DNA of 64,000 nt from Parabacteroides chinchillae (GCF_900108035.1 NZ_FNVS01000006.1:62001-126000), one strand, 5' to 3'. Shown: positions 1-10,018, numbered from the stretch's first letter. The notes: generated by a model not told the origin, from the letters alone. Made by a program: numbers and translations.

Positions 1-348
1 GAAATATTTAACACGCTTATCATAGACAGCCATCAAATCATTGATAAGAGCCTGTCTTTTTGCAGGATCTTTTTCGTTTTCAATCTGCCATCCTACAATT
101 CTCACACCATATAAATAAATATCCTTTGTTGCAGCAGGACATTCATTATACGCAATTTTCCATGACTCCAATGCATCCTTATAGTTTCCTCCTTTAGCAT
201 AAGGAACAAATAAACTGATATTGGTTATGCATCGAACACTATCCTCACCTGATCCGAACTGTGTACCATTATCCACACCTTTCTGTGCATATGCACCTAA
301 TGCTCCTATCGAGCATCCGATTGCAAGCAATAATACTTTGATCTTCAT
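1..348 (-). CDS. Secreted TPR-type protein (3' part beyond window)
   Basis: The frame opens at an ATG at 348 and stays open for 116 codons to the window edge, so only the N-terminal part is seen. It begins with a signal peptide (MKIKVLLLAIGCSIGALGAYA followed by Q). The mature part has a helix pair around YAKGGNYKDALESWKIAYNECP, which resembles a tetratricopeptide repeat. It lies 31 bp downstream of the outer-membrane protein gene and coaX on the same strand, so the three are probably co-transcribed. In Bacteroides a periplasmic TPR protein often follows coaX in an envelope-biogenesis cluster; that is family knowledge, and the specific role here is unknown. Confidence 0.8.
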   Translation of the reverse strand, partial: MKIKVLLLAIGCSIGALGAYAQKGVDNGTQFGSGEDSVRCITNISLFVPYAKGGNYKDALESWKIAYNECPAATKDIYLYGVRIVGWQIENEKDPAKRQALINDLMAVYDKRVKYF

Positions 349-379
349 ATCTATTTTTATATTAAAGTTAACTATTTAA

Positions 380-1663
380 TTAATCGACTTTTCGTTTAAA
401 GAACCATAATTCATTAAATGTATAGTTCACTGTAAACCGGAAATACTGTTCATTAATCATAGTCTTCACTTCGGGACGAATCTTTACATATTCAAAAGAT
501 ACATTCACAAATGAACGGGAATCCACTAATGGCAGTCCAAAACCGACACTTGCACCATATTCGCCATAGCTACCGCTGGCATATCCATTATCTTCCGTCT
601 GGTTAATCTTCAGATAAGAATTACTATAATGGAAACCTGCGCGATATCTCACCTTTGCCAGGAAATTATGATTTTGCACATCCGGTATAAATTCGCCACC
701 TACAGCTACACGGATACGATTTTTAAAATCATCTTTACTATCAAAAAAACGGGCTTTCCCCCATTCTTCGTATAAGAAATCAGCCGCCAAAGTTAATTTA
801 TTTTGTTTTACATACGAAATACCCGCTCCGTACGAATTAGGTAAATCAAATGCCTGATTCGTTATCGTATCAGCAACATTATCAACCACGCCTCCACTGG
901 ATGTTACCTTTTGCAAAGTATTATAAGATTTTGCATTCAAATGGTTATTCGGCGAATAAGCAAAACCCACTGTAATATTTTCGGTTGCACTTATCGGATG
1001 AGTATATTGAATACCAAAATCCAATTTATAATCCCGCACCTGCACCTCTTGCGTACGGACTATATTATATCCCGGACTTGGAAAAGTAACATTTTGTTCA
1101 TGCGTAATGTTTCCAAATAAATATCCGGCATTTAAACCGACAGCCAGTCTTTTCTTCCACAGATCGACAGAAATACCTCCATATGCTTCTGTCAAACCTC
1201 CTTTTCCCACATAAGAAGCTACGGCATCCAAACCATTATCTTTATTATTGATTTTACTTCCGTATTTATATCCTACATAAGAATAAGGCAGCATACCTAC
1301 ACTCATAGCAATACGCCTGGAAATAGGGAATTGCATTGCAATGTACTCCACGTTACCATTTACATTCTTTTGCCTGTTTGTTCCGTCATCATACCAGGAT
1401 AATTGCGCGGATGCACCAAAGTCAAACAAAAAAGTAAGTGAATCCATACTACTGTAAGAAGCAGGATTCATAGGATTTATCTGTTTTGATGAACGTAATC
1501 CATAACCAATACCACCCATTGCACGTCCGGCGCCAAACGAGCGGTCAGCCAGTTCACCATACCCAAAACGAGTATAAGGTGAATTAGTATTGTTCTGTGC
1601 CATTAAAGACAACTGAGTAAATATAAGAATGCTTGTTATTACGACCTTATTAATTTTCAACAT
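380..1663 (-). CDS. Outer-membrane beta-barrel protein (FadL/porin-like, unknown ligand)
   Basis: This 427-residue protein has a clear signal peptide (about residues 1-22, ending LSLMA-Q). The rest is rich in alternating aromatic/polar strands, for example VSFEYVKIRPEV and a final strand YFRFTVNYTFNELWFF, as in outer-membrane beta-barrels. The N-terminal NSPYTRFGYGEL and SYSSMDSLTFLFDFGASA segments resemble Bacteroidetes proteins annotated as hypothetical or FadL-like outer-membrane proteins. Its start overlaps the 3' end of coaX by 14 bp, which implies translational coupling. Substrate and role cannot be read from the sequence. Confidence 0.75.
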   Translation of the reverse strand: MLKINKVVITSILIFTQLSLMAQNNTNSPYTRFGYGELADRSFGAGRAMGGIGYGLRSSKQINPMNPASYSSMDSLTFLFDFGASAQLSWYDDGTNRQKNVNGNVEYIAMQFPISRRIAMSVGMLPYSYVGYKYGSKINNKDNGLDAVASYVGKGGLTEAYGGISVDLWKKRLAVGLNAGYLFGNITHEQNVTFPSPGYNIVRTQEVQVRDYKLDFGIQYTHPISATENITVGFAYSPNNHLNAKSYNTLQKVTSSGGVVDNVADTITNQAFDLPNSYGAGISYVKQNKLTLAADFLYEEWGKARFFDSKDDFKNRIRVAVGGEFIPDVQNHNFLAKVRYRAGFHYSNSYLKINQTEDNGYASGSYGEYGASVGFGLPLVDSRSFVNVSFEYVKIRPEVKTMINEQYFRFTVNYTFNELWFFKRKVD

Positions 1664-2378
1664 TATACTCTAAGATTCTATTTAATCCTGTCAACACTAA
1701 ATTAATGTCTGCAAAGATGGAGTTTTTTAGTCTTCTTTCAAAATAAAACGAATGACCGCCTGTTAAAAAAACCAAAAGTTCAGGATATTTCACTCGTAGC
1801 TCTTCAATGTATCCGTCCATCTCGTAAACAATTCCATTCACAACTCCGGCCTGTATTGCCGTTTCAGTAGAGGTTCCCAGCATAGGAACATTGTCTTGCT
1901 CGGTAACTAAAGGCAACTTCTTCGTAAAAAAGTTCAAGGCTTTAAAACGAGTCGTCATCCCCGGAGATATGTTCCCCCCCAGATAAATACCGGAAGCTTC
2001 AATTAATTCGTAGGTAATAGCTGTCCCTGCATCTATTACCAGTATATCTTTTCCCGGCTGCAGATAATTTGCTCCTACAACTGCAGCTAAACGGTCTTTG
2101 CCCAAAGTAGCCGGAGTTTCATATTGCACAGAGACAGGCAGGGCTACATCTTCATTCAAAAACACAAAATAACGCAACTTACTTCTCAAAAAAGCAAGCA
2201 ATTCTTCATCCGTATCGACTACTGTAGATAAGATACCTTGCGTCAAGTCGTATGCCTCCATAAGCGGAGCTATAACCGAAACACCGAACTCTTTATATAC
2301 AAAAGATGCTTCCATCTTTCCTTTATTATATATAGCAACCTTCGATGACGTGTTCCCTTGTTCTATGATAAGATTCAC
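1650..2378 (-). CDS. coaX: Type III pantothenate kinase
   Basis: CoaX phosphorylates pantothenate in the first committed step of coenzyme A synthesis in the cytoplasm. I place the start at the GTG at 2378 (VNLIIEQGNTSSKVAIY), giving 242 residues, the usual family length. The longer frame to 2459 would add a hydrophobic N-terminus foreign to the family. ASKHA-fold motifs are visible: EQGNT at the first phosphate loop, GKDRLAAVVGA, IDAGTAITYE at the second phosphate loop, GGNISPGM and FLTGGH near the C-terminus. The first-loop acidic residue is Glu where Asp is usual (DxGNT). A TAGTTTTG sequence at 2457-2464 on this strand fits a -7 box. The gene overlaps the downstream barrel gene by 14 bp. 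Confidence 0.9.
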   Translation of the reverse strand: MNLIIEQGNTSSKVAIYNKGKMEASFVYKEFGVSVIAPLMEAYDLTQGILSTVVDTDEELLAFLRSKLRYFVFLNEDVALPVSVQYETPATLGKDRLAAVVGANYLQPGKDILVIDAGTAITYELIEASGIYLGGNISPGMTTRFKALNFFTKKLPLVTEQDNVPMLGTSTETAIQAGVVNGIVYEMDGYIEELRVKYPELLVFLTGGHSFYFERRLKNSIFADINLVLTGLNRILEYNVEN

Positions 2379-2506
2379 TTCGCTGATATTTTCCGCAAAG
2401 AAACATAAAAATGACGAGATAACAACAAGAACAAATAAAAACATTACATTCAAATCCAAAACTAAACCGTAACAAAAACTGTTTAAGCCGAAAATTATTA
2501 ATATAA

Positions 2507-3334
2507 AACGCGCTTCCCATAACCGGTTATCTGGCAGCCGTAGTTACGATTCTGGGAGGTATATTTCTTTTATCATCATCTCCGGATCCATCTTTGTTTG
2601 TTGCCGGACATGTAATATGCGGAGTTGGACTGATTACTGCCTGTGTAGCTACAACTGCAACCTCATCTACCCGTTTTACCTTAATTCAGGTAAATGCAAA
2701 GACAGATGACCCGCATATTCCTAAGCCCTCTTTTTCAAAGAAACAAGCAGTATCACTTATCCTGGTTGCTGTTATTATAGCTTTAGTTGCCTGGATATGG
2801 GCATTTCAACTATTATCCGGAAGCGGACAACATTCGCAATATTCTGTAGCAGGTCATGTAATGGTTGGATTGGCCTGTATATGTACAAGCCTGGTAGCTC
2901 TGGTAAGTACCATTGTCAGACAGATAAGAAACACTTATTCCGACTTTGAGCGGAACTGGTGGCCCGGATTCGTACTGTTTTTCGGCACATTAAGTATTTT
3001 CTGGGGATTAATTATCATGGGGACATATGACCCGGCTGAAGCAACTACCGGATATATCATGGTTGGACTCGGATTGGTTTGTTACAGCATATCCAGTAAA
3101 GTTATCCTTTTAGCCAAAATATGGAAACGGGAATTCAAATTAGCCAACCGTATTCCTTTAATACCCATATTCACAGCACTAGCTTGTTTTTTTCTATCAT
3201 CATACTTATTTGATTTAGCCGAACTGAGCAGCAATTATTTTGTCCCGGCCAGAGTACTGGCCAGTTTAGGAGGAATTTGTTTTACACTGTTCTCTATCGT
3301 TAGTATATTGGAGAGTGGTACATCTTCCCAATAA
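2507..3334 (+). pseudogene. yhiM: 5'-truncated yhiM-like (DUF2776) membrane protein
   Basis: The frame encodes a polytopic membrane protein closely resembling E. coli YhiM (DUF2776). FVAGHVICGVGLITACVAT, YSVAGHVMVGLACICTSLVA, LANRIPLIPIFTALACF and a terminal CFTLFSIVSILE all match remembered YhiM sequence. Homology continues upstream of the first usable start (TTG at 2594) through ITGYLAAVVTILGGIFLL up to an in-frame TAA at 2504-2506, with no start codon between. The first roughly 80-85 residues of the family, including the first FVAGHV-type unit, are missing and coaX upstream DNA takes their place. I read it as a deletion remnant. A shortened product from TTG 2594 (246 residues) cannot be excluded. 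Confidence 0.8.
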
Positions 3335-3394
3335 AGCCGGCACGTTTTATCTTTTCATATCCGTATATTTATAAAAAAGATCGGAACAAATTAT

Positions 3395-3480
3395 TCTTTT
3401 GGGCAGGTAGAATTTAATTTTGCCCCAGGTCAAAATTAATTTCCACCTAGCTCAAAATTAATTTTCAGCCGCCCAAAAGA
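3395..3480. repeat. Three 22-bp direct repeats inside a 10-bp inverted repeat
   Basis: Units at 3405-3426, 3427-3448 and 3449-3470 share an AGGT/AGCT start, a central TCAAAATTAATTT-like core and a C-rich end. The array is bracketed by perfect arms TCTTTTGGGC (3395-3404) and GCCCAAAAGA (3471-3480). It lies between the yhiM remnant and the promoter of the next gene, in a 269-bp gap with no gene. It is not followed by a T-run typical of a terminator. Confidence 0.75.
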
Positions 3481-3576
3481 TTATTTATACGGGATGTTTT
3501 TCTTAAAAACTGCCACACTAAAAAACAAAAGTCCCTATCCTGAAACAGTAATATCACCTAATTAAAAAAATAAATC

Positions 3577-3584
3577 TACCTTTG
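3577..3584 (+). promoter_or_regulatory. Bacteroides-type -7 box for the Lnb-like gene
   Basis: TACCTTTG matches TAnnTTTG exactly and lies 19 bp before the ATG at 3604. No clear TTTG -33 element is present at the expected distance. Confidence 0.55.
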
Positions 3585-3603
3585 TAACATAATAAACAAA
3601 GGA

Positions 3604-4794
3604 ATGAGAAAAATAATATATCTGCTACTCTCCCTGCTTATATACACCTCGGGATATGCTCAATTCAAATTAAGCGACAATGCCCGGATAAGCATATTAA
3701 CAAGTTCGCCGTATGATGATGAGGTATTTACCGTATACGGGCACGCTGCCATACGGGTATTTGACCCGGATCAAAAGCAGGATATAATCTTTAACTATGG
3801 AATATTCGACTTTTCCAAACCAAACTTTATTTATCGTTTTGCCAAAGGAGAGACGGATTATAAACTAGGTGCAATAGATTTCCAAAGTTATGTAATAGAA
3901 TATCAGATGCGGGGCAGCGAAGTAACCGAACAAATTTTAAATCTCACCCCCAAGGAAAAAGACCGCATCCTGCAAGCTTTACTTGAAAACTATAAACCGG
4001 AAAACAGAGTTTACCGTTATAATTTCTTTTTCGATAACTGTGCAACACGTCCCGTTGCCATCATAGAAAAATACATAGATGGCAAAATAATATATAATGA
4101 TCCGCCGGCACCGAAAACATTCCGAGACATGATAAATTATTGTACGCGCAACCATGCCTGGCTGACATTTGGTTGCGATTTAGCCCTTGGCAGTCCAACC
4201 GACCGGAAAGCAACAGCCCACGAAATGATGTTCTTACCAGAGTATTTAAAAGACGAATTTGCCAAAGCTACAATACAGAACCCAGACGGTACAACACGCA
4301 AACTAATATCCGACACAATCCAGATTACAACAGCTGATGAAAACGCCGAAATAAACAATGACGGCTTCTTTACACCCATCGTTTGCAGTTTGGCACTTTT
4401 TTTGCTGGTTGCATTATCGACATATATAGAATGGCGTAAAAAGAAATATTTTCTTATTGTTGACTGTCTTTTGTTTCTGGCTGCCGGATTAGGAGGAGTG
4501 ATTCTGTTTTTCCTCAGTTTCATATCTGTTCATCCGTGCACATGGCCTAACTGGTCGATGATATGGCTACAGCCTTTGGATTTGATTGCTGTCATATTGT
4601 TTTCTGTAAAAAAACTCAAGAAAGCTGCATATTACTATCATTTTATTAACTTTGCGGCGCTTACACTAATGCTGCTGGGATGGCATTTCATCCCGCAACA
4701 TATGAATATGGCGTTCATTCCTTTGGTAGCAACCTTATGGCTACGCTCAGGATTTGGTATTTACAGACTAAAGGACAAACCTATAAAACGATAG
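3604..4794 (+). CDS. lnb: Lnb-type (DUF4105) envelope protein, probable lipoprotein N-acyltransferase
   Basis: The 396-residue protein has a signal peptide (residues 1-20, ending SGYA-Q), a periplasmic N-terminal domain and four to five C-terminal membrane helices (from about residue 258). The periplasmic domain carries family motifs GHAAIRVFDP, YGIFDFSKPNFIYRFAKGETDY and NFFFDNCATRPV, with a His and a Cys placed as in papain-like folds. The family, formerly DUF4105, is now named Lnb N-terminal periplasmic domain. I recall a Bacteroides member being reported as the lipoprotein N-acyltransferase, in a phylum lacking Lnt; this function is inferred, not seen. It is followed after 31 bp by the phosphatase-fold gene and then secA, which fits an envelope-biogenesis neighbourhood. 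Confidence 0.8.
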   Translation: MRKIIYLLLSLLIYTSGYAQFKLSDNARISILTSSPYDDEVFTVYGHAAIRVFDPDQKQDIIFNYGIFDFSKPNFIYRFAKGETDYKLGAIDFQSYVIEYQMRGSEVTEQILNLTPKEKDRILQALLENYKPENRVYRYNFFFDNCATRPVAIIEKYIDGKIIYNDPPAPKTFRDMINYCTRNHAWLTFGCDLALGSPTDRKATAHEMMFLPEYLKDEFAKATIQNPDGTTRKLISDTIQITTADENAEINNDGFFTPIVCSLALFLLVALSTYIEWRKKKYFLIVDCLLFLAAGLGGVILFFLSFISVHPCTWPNWSMIWLQPLDLIAVILFSVKKLKKAAYYYHFINFAALTLMLLGWHFIPQHMNMAFIPLVATLWLRSGFGIYRLKDKPIKR

Positions 4795-4825
4795 GTTGAA
4801 GCCCAATTTGAATATGGAAAATAGA

Positions 4826-6415
4826 ATGAGGAAATTTTTATCGTCGCTTATTGCGATACTAGTGGTTACTAACATGGAGGCACAACAGCATGCTCCCAAA
4901 TTGGTAGTCTGTATCACAGTAGACCAGTTAAGAGGCGATTATATAGAATATTTTTACAACACTTTCGGCGAACGGGGTTTCAAACGTCTGCTAAACGAAG
5001 GAGTTGTTTACAACAATATTCGTTTTGAATTTTCGGATATAGACCAGGCCAGTGCTTTCGCAACGCTGTTTACGGGAAGCAATCCGTGTTTCAGCGGAAT
5101 AACGGGTAACAAGACATTTGATTTTGAGAAAGAACAAGAAATCTCAATCCTGAACGATCCGGAATATCTGGGTAACTATACAAAAGACAACTATTCACCA
5201 AAAAAACTGTTCAGTTCTACTATAGGTGACGAATTAAAGATCGCATCCAAAGGCAGAAGTGACGTATATGCCATTGCCCCCGATGCCGAAGGAGCCATTA
5301 TATCAGCCGGACATGCGGCAAACGGTGCCTTCTGGATGGACAATCTGAACGGCAAATGGGCAACAACCACTTATTATAAAGGCATTCCATGGTATGTAGA
5401 CCGTTACAACAACGGCCCGGAAGCCCTTTCTGCCCGTTTGGAAACAATGGTATGGACCCCATCCCTGCCACTGGAAAAGTACAATGCCTTTCCATACGTA
5501 CTAGACGACCTGCCGTTTCGTTACACATTTAAGGAGAATACGGCAAACTGTTATCCTAATTTTAAAACTTCTCCGTTTATCAATAAAGAGATAAACCGCC
5601 TTGCCCTTCAATTCCTCGAATACGGAGCATTCGGTACACGCAGTTGCCCGGATATGCTGGCTATTACTTATTATGCCGGCAATTACCGCGGAATATTAAA
5701 CAAAGAATACACACGTGAAATACAAGATACGTATTATCAGCTAGACGATGATATTTCCAAACTGCTGGACGCAATCGACAAGAAAGTCGGCCTTAACAAT
5801 ACATTAATCGTATTTACAGGCTCAGGGTATTACAGAAGCGAAGAAGAATACCCCGACGGTTTAATGGTGAACGGAGGAGATTTTCATCCGAAGCGTTGCG
5901 TAGCCCTACTCAATATGTACCTGATGGCTGTTTACGGACAACAGCACAACTGGGTAAAAGGCTATTATAACAATCAGATATATCTAAACCGTAAAGCAAT
6001 TGAAGATGCAAAACTGAACTTGAAGGAGATACAGGAGAAATCGGCCGACTTCCTTCTCGAATTCAGCGGTGTGCAGCATGTTACTACCGATTATGCTTTA
6101 CGTTCGGGCAACTGGAACGAAGGAACGGCAAAATTCCGCCAGGGAACCCATCATCTTGGACGCGGCGATCTGATTATCGAATTGCAACCCGGATGGAAAG
6201 TAAACTACGACAATCCGAAAGAAAAAGTAAAAGTAATACGAAATAACGCTGTTATTACTCCATTGGTATTTATGGGCAACGGCCTCAAGCCGCAACATAT
6301 CTACCGCGAAATAAAAGCCACGGAGGTAGCCCCTACGGTAACCCATATGCTGAGGATCAGGCCGCCAAATGCAACACTCAGCTTACCGTTAAAAGAGCTG
6401 ACAGTCGACAAATAA
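4826..6415 (+). CDS. Secreted alkaline-phosphatase-fold protein, probably catalytically inactive
   Basis: I choose the ATG at 4826 (529 residues) because it starts a signal peptide (MRKFLSSLIAILVVTNMEA-Q); ATG 4814 or TTG 4796 are alternatives. The fold matches the PafA/type I phosphodiesterase family: VVCITVDQLRGDYI at the first metal ligand, ASAFATLFTGSNPCFSGITGN around the nucleophile, and a C-terminal TPLVFMGNGLKPQHI. Most catalytic positions have changed, however. The usual TDYxGH reads TYYAGN, TADH reads TGSG, and the last His before PL is Ile. Only the first Asp remains, and Ser may replace the Thr nucleophile. It sits between the Lnb-like gene and secA; a structural or scaffold role is inferred. 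Confidence 0.8.
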   Translation: MRKFLSSLIAILVVTNMEAQQHAPKLVVCITVDQLRGDYIEYFYNTFGERGFKRLLNEGVVYNNIRFEFSDIDQASAFATLFTGSNPCFSGITGNKTFDFEKEQEISILNDPEYLGNYTKDNYSPKKLFSSTIGDELKIASKGRSDVYAIAPDAEGAIISAGHAANGAFWMDNLNGKWATTTYYKGIPWYVDRYNNGPEALSARLETMVWTPSLPLEKYNAFPYVLDDLPFRYTFKENTANCYPNFKTSPFINKEINRLALQFLEYGAFGTRSCPDMLAITYYAGNYRGILNKEYTREIQDTYYQLDDDISKLLDAIDKKVGLNNTLIVFTGSGYYRSEEEYPDGLMVNGGDFHPKRCVALLNMYLMAVYGQQHNWVKGYYNNQIYLNRKAIEDAKLNLKEIQEKSADFLLEFSGVQHVTTDYALRSGNWNEGTAKFRQGTHHLGRGDLIIELQPGWKVNYDNPKEKVKVIRNNAVITPLVFMGNGLKPQHIYREIKATEVAPTVTHMLRIRPPNATLSLPLKELTVDK

Positions 6416-6473
6416 CGCAGCAGTCAACTCTGCAGATAACTATTTTAGTAAATAACAAAACAACAATACACAC

Positions 6474-9400
6474 ATGGGATTTAATGAATTCATGACGAAG
6501 CTGTTCGGCAACAAGTCGCAGCGAGACCTTAAAGAAATCACACCTTACGTAGAGAAGGTTAAGGCCGTATATCCGTCTATCAAAGCACTTTCAAACGACG
6601 AATTGCGTGCTAAAACGGAAGAGATAAAACAACGCATCCAGGATTATGTAACCGAAGAACGTGCCAAAGTAGAAGAACTTCGCAAAGGCATTGACGATAA
6701 AGAACTGGAAGAACGTGAAGCTATATGGGCGGAAGTAGATAAGATTGAAAAAAGTATCACCGATAAAATGGAGATCGTCCTGGAAGAATCTCTTCCCGAA
6801 GTATTCTCTATTATGAAAGATACGGCACGCCGCTTTACCGAAAACGAAGAAATTGAAGTTACTGCAACTCAGTTCGACCGTGATCTGGCTACCAAACACG
6901 ATTTCGTTCGTATCGAAGGAGACAAAGCGATCTATCAAAACCACTGGAAAGCAGGAGGTAACGAAATCGTTTGGGACATGGTACACTACGATGTACAGTT
7001 GTTTGGTGGCGTGGTTCTGCATAAAGGTAAAATTGCCGAAATGGCAACCGGTGAAGGTAAAACATTGGTAGCAACACTTCCTGTATTCCTGAACGCCTTA
7101 ACCCGCAACGGAGTGCATGTAGTAACCGTGAACGACTATCTGTCAAAACGTGACTCGGAATGGATGGGACCGCTTTACATGTTCCACGGGCTTTCCGTAG
7201 ATTGTATAGACAAGCATCAACCAAACTCCGACGCGCGCCGTGCCGCTTATAATGCCGATATCACATTCGGTACCAACAACGAATTCGGTTTTGACTACCT
7301 GCGCGACAACATGGCTATCAGTCCGAGCGACCTCGTACAACGCAAGCATAACTATGCTATTGTAGATGAGGTAGACTCCGTATTGATTGACGATGCCCGT
7401 ACGCCGCTGATTATATCAGGTCCTATTCCAAAAGGCGAAGAACAACTGTTTGAACAGTTTCGCCCGAATGTGGAAGTAGTTGTGAATACACAGAAGGAGC
7501 TTTGTTCGAAGTTGCTTATCGAGGCAAAGAAAAAGATGGCAAGCAACGATCAGAAGGAAGTGGAAGAAGGAAGCATCCAATTGTATCGTTCCTTCAAAGG
7601 CTATCCCCGTAACAAAGCTTTGATCAAATACCTGAGCGAACAAGGTATCAAAGCGCAGATGCTTAAAACCGAAGAATATTTCATGTCTGAGAACATGCGC
7701 CATATGCACGAGGCTACAGACGAATTGTACTTCGTGATAGACGAAAAGAATAATAGTATCGAACTTACCGATAAAGGTATCGACCTGCTGACAGGTAAAA
7801 CCGACGACCCTCACTTCTTCGTATTGCCCGACATCACTTCCGAGCTATCCCAACTTGAGAACTTCAAAGGATCAGACGAAGAGAAACAGGCAAAGAAAGA
7901 CGAGATACTGGCCAACTATTCTGTAAAAAGCGAACGCGTACATACGATCAACCAATTGCTGAAAGCCTATACCTTGTTTGAGAAGGATGACGAATACGTT
8001 GTTATGGACAACAAAGTATTGATCGTAGACGAACAAACAGGACGTATTATGGATGGACGCCGCTATTCGGACGGTTTGCATCAGGCTATCGAAGCAAAGG
8101 AAGGCGTAAAGGTGGAAGCTGCCACGCAGACATTCGCAACTATTACGTTGCAGAACTACTTCCGTATGTATCATAAGCTATCCGGTATGACCGGTACGGC
8201 CGAAACGGAAGCCGGCGAATTATGGGACATCTACAAACTGGATGTTGTCGTAATACCTACCAACCGCCCTATCGCCCGTAATGACATGAACGACCGTATC
8301 TACAAGACCAAGCGCGAAAAATACAACGCCGTGATCGAAGAAATCGTACATTTGACGGAAATAGGACGCCCTGTATTGGTTGGTACTACATCTGTAGAAA
8401 TTTCCGAGCTGCTGAGCCGTATGCTTACCATGCGTAAGATCAAACACAGCGTACTGAACGCGAAGTTGCACCAGAAGGAAGCCGAGATCGTTGCTACCGC
8501 CGGACAGACAGCTGCCGTTACCATTGCCACCAACATGGCTGGTCGTGGTACCGACATCAAACTCTCACCCGAAGTAAAAGCTGCGGGAGGTTTGGCTATC
8601 ATCGGAACGGAACGCCACGAAAGCCGTCGTGTAGACCGCCAGTTGCGTGGTCGTGCCGGACGTCAGGGTGACCCGGGTTCATCCGTATTCTTCGTATCGT
8701 TGGAAGACGACCTAATGCGTCTGTTCGCTTCCGAAAAGATTGCCGGGCTGATGGATAAGTTAGGATTCAAAGAAGGTGAAGTGCTTGAACACAATATGCT
8801 GAGCAAGTCGGTAGAACGTGCACAGAAGAAAGTGGAAGAAAACAACTTTGGTATCCGTAAACGTTTGCTGGAATATGATGACGTAATGAACTCACAACGT
8901 AACGTAGTTTATACCCGTCGTCGTCACGCATTAATGGGAGAACGTATCGGTCTGGACGTATTGAATACAATCTATGATACGGCTACTGCTATCGTAGAAC
9001 AGCATGCAGAATTCCAGGATTATGAAGGCTTCAAGCTGGAATTATTCAAGACATTTGCTATGGAGAGCCCATTCACCGAAGAAGAATTCAAGAGTACAAA
9101 GCCTGCCCAGTTGACAGAGAAACTGTTTGAAGCCGCATTAGCCCTGTTCAAACGCCGCATGGAACGTATGGCACAGGTTGCCAATCCGGTTATCAAGCAA
9201 GTATATGAAAACCAGGGTGCAATGTACGAAAACATCATGATTCCTATTACAGACGGCAAACGCATGTACAACGTTTCATGTAATCTGAAAGAAGCTTACG
9301 AAACAGAAAGTAAGGTCATCGCCAAGGCATTCCAGAAATCAATCGTGCTGCATACCATCGACGAATCATGGAAAGAACATCTCCGTGAAATGGACGAACT

Positions 9401-9836
9401 GCGCCACTCCGTACAGAATGCCAGCTACGAAAACAAAGATCCGTTGTTGATCTACAAACTGGAATCATACAACCTGTTCAAAGGTATGGTAGACGCAATG
9501 AACCGTAAAACGGCTGCTGTTTTGATGCGCGGTCAGATACCTGTTCGCGAAGAACCGACCGAAGAAGAAAAGCAGGCTATGATGGCTCGCCAGGCTGCTG
9601 CAGAAGCTGCCCGCCAACGCATCGCCGTTCAGCAGGCTACACCCGAACAGCGTCAGGATATGAGCCGATACCGTACGGAAAAAACGGATATCAGTGGCAA
9701 CAACAACCCTGAAGAACGTGCTCCGCAACAACCCCGCAAGGAACCGGTTCGCGCCGAAAAGCGTGTAGGACGCAACGATCCTTGTCCCTGCGGAAGCGGC
9801 AAAAAATACAAAAACTGTCACGGACAGGGTTTATAA
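6474..9836 (+). CDS. secA: Preprotein translocase ATPase SecA
   Basis: SecA drives post-translational export through SecYEG by ATP hydrolysis. The 1120-residue product has the long Bacteroidetes form. Walker [10 protein letters not shown] is at residues 190-198, [14 protein letters not shown] follows, the DEAD-type box is [17 protein letters not shown], and the second helicase half has [13 protein letters not shown] and [15 protein letters not shown]. The C-terminus ends in an Ala/Gln/Arg-rich linker and an intact SEC-C zinc motif [13 protein letters not shown] that binds SecB or ribosomes. The insertion around residues 340-450 ([19 protein letters not shown] region) is typical of the phylum. 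The gene is followed by a strong terminator and was probably read from its own promoter in the 58-bp gap before it. Confidence 0.98.
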   Translation: MGFNEFMTKLFGNKSQRDLKEITPYVEKVKAVYPSIKALSNDELRAKTEEIKQRIQDYVTEERAKVEELRKGIDDKELEEREAIWAEVDKIEKSITDKMEIVLEESLPEVFSIMKDTARRFTENEEIEVTATQFDRDLATKHDFVRIEGDKAIYQNHWKAGGNEIVWDMVHYDVQLFGGVVLHKGKIAEMATGEGKTLVATLPVFLNALTRNGVHVVTVNDYLSKRDSEWMGPLYMFHGLSVDCIDKHQPNSDARRAAYNADITFGTNNEFGFDYLRDNMAISPSDLVQRKHNYAIVDEVDSVLIDDARTPLIISGPIPKGEEQLFEQFRPNVEVVVNTQKELCSKLLIEAKKKMASNDQKEVEEGSIQLYRSFKGYPRNKALIKYLSEQGIKAQMLKTEEYFMSENMRHMHEATDELYFVIDEKNNSIELTDKGIDLLTGKTDDPHFFVLPDITSELSQLENFKGSDEEKQAKKDEILANYSVKSERVHTINQLLKAYTLFEKDDEYVVMDNKVLIVDEQTGRIMDGRRYSDGLHQAIEAKEGVKVEAATQTFATITLQNYFRMYHKLSGMTGTAETEAGELWDIYKLDVVVIPTNRPIARNDMNDRIYKTKREKYNAVIEEIVHLTEIGRPVLVGTTSVEISELLSRMLTMRKIKHSVLNAKLHQKEAEIVATAGQTAAVTIATNMAGRGTDIKLSPEVKAAGGLAIIGTERHESRRVDRQLRGRAGRQGDPGSSVFFVSLEDDLMRLFASEKIAGLMDKLGFKEGEVLEHNMLSKSVERAQKKVEENNFGIRKRLLEYDDVMNSQRNVVYTRRRHALMGERIGLDVLNTIYDTATAIVEQHAEFQDYEGFKLELFKTFAMESPFTEEEFKSTKPAQLTEKLFEAALALFKRRMERMAQVANPVIKQVYENQGAMYENIMIPITDGKRMYNVSCNLKEAYETESKVIAKAFQKSIVLHTIDESWKEHLREMDELRHSVQNASYENKDPLLIYKLESYNLFKGMVDAMNRKTAAVLMRGQIPVREEPTEEEKQAMMARQAAAEAARQRIAVQQATPEQRQDMSRYRTEKTDISGNNNPEERAPQQPRKEPVRAEKRVGRNDPCPCGSGKKYKNCHGQGL

Positions 9837-9878
9837 AGACAATGTAATTTAAACAAAGGCTATTGCTTTTGTTCCGAT

Positions 9879-9916
9879 AAAAAGAGGAAATTTCCAACAA
9901 AGGATTTCCTCTTTTT
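9879..9916 (+). terminator. Rho-independent terminator of secA
   Basis: Arms AAAAAGAGGAAAT (9879-9891) and ATTTCCTCTTTTT (9904-9916) pair perfectly around a 12-base loop; the T-run is part of the right arm. It lies 43 bp after the secA stop. Confidence 0.85.
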
Positions 9917-10018
9917 CTGTTTTTAAACATATATAAAATAGTGGAATCAGGAAATAACACAATGTCAAATATTCTTATTCTGTATATTGCCGGCAAATAA
10001 ACCTCTAAAACTACCACT

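Noticed and set aside
2379-2459. Longer CoaX start at 2459
   Set aside because: It would add a hydrophobic 27-residue segment that is foreign to this cytosolic family; the conserved N-terminus starts at GTG 2378.
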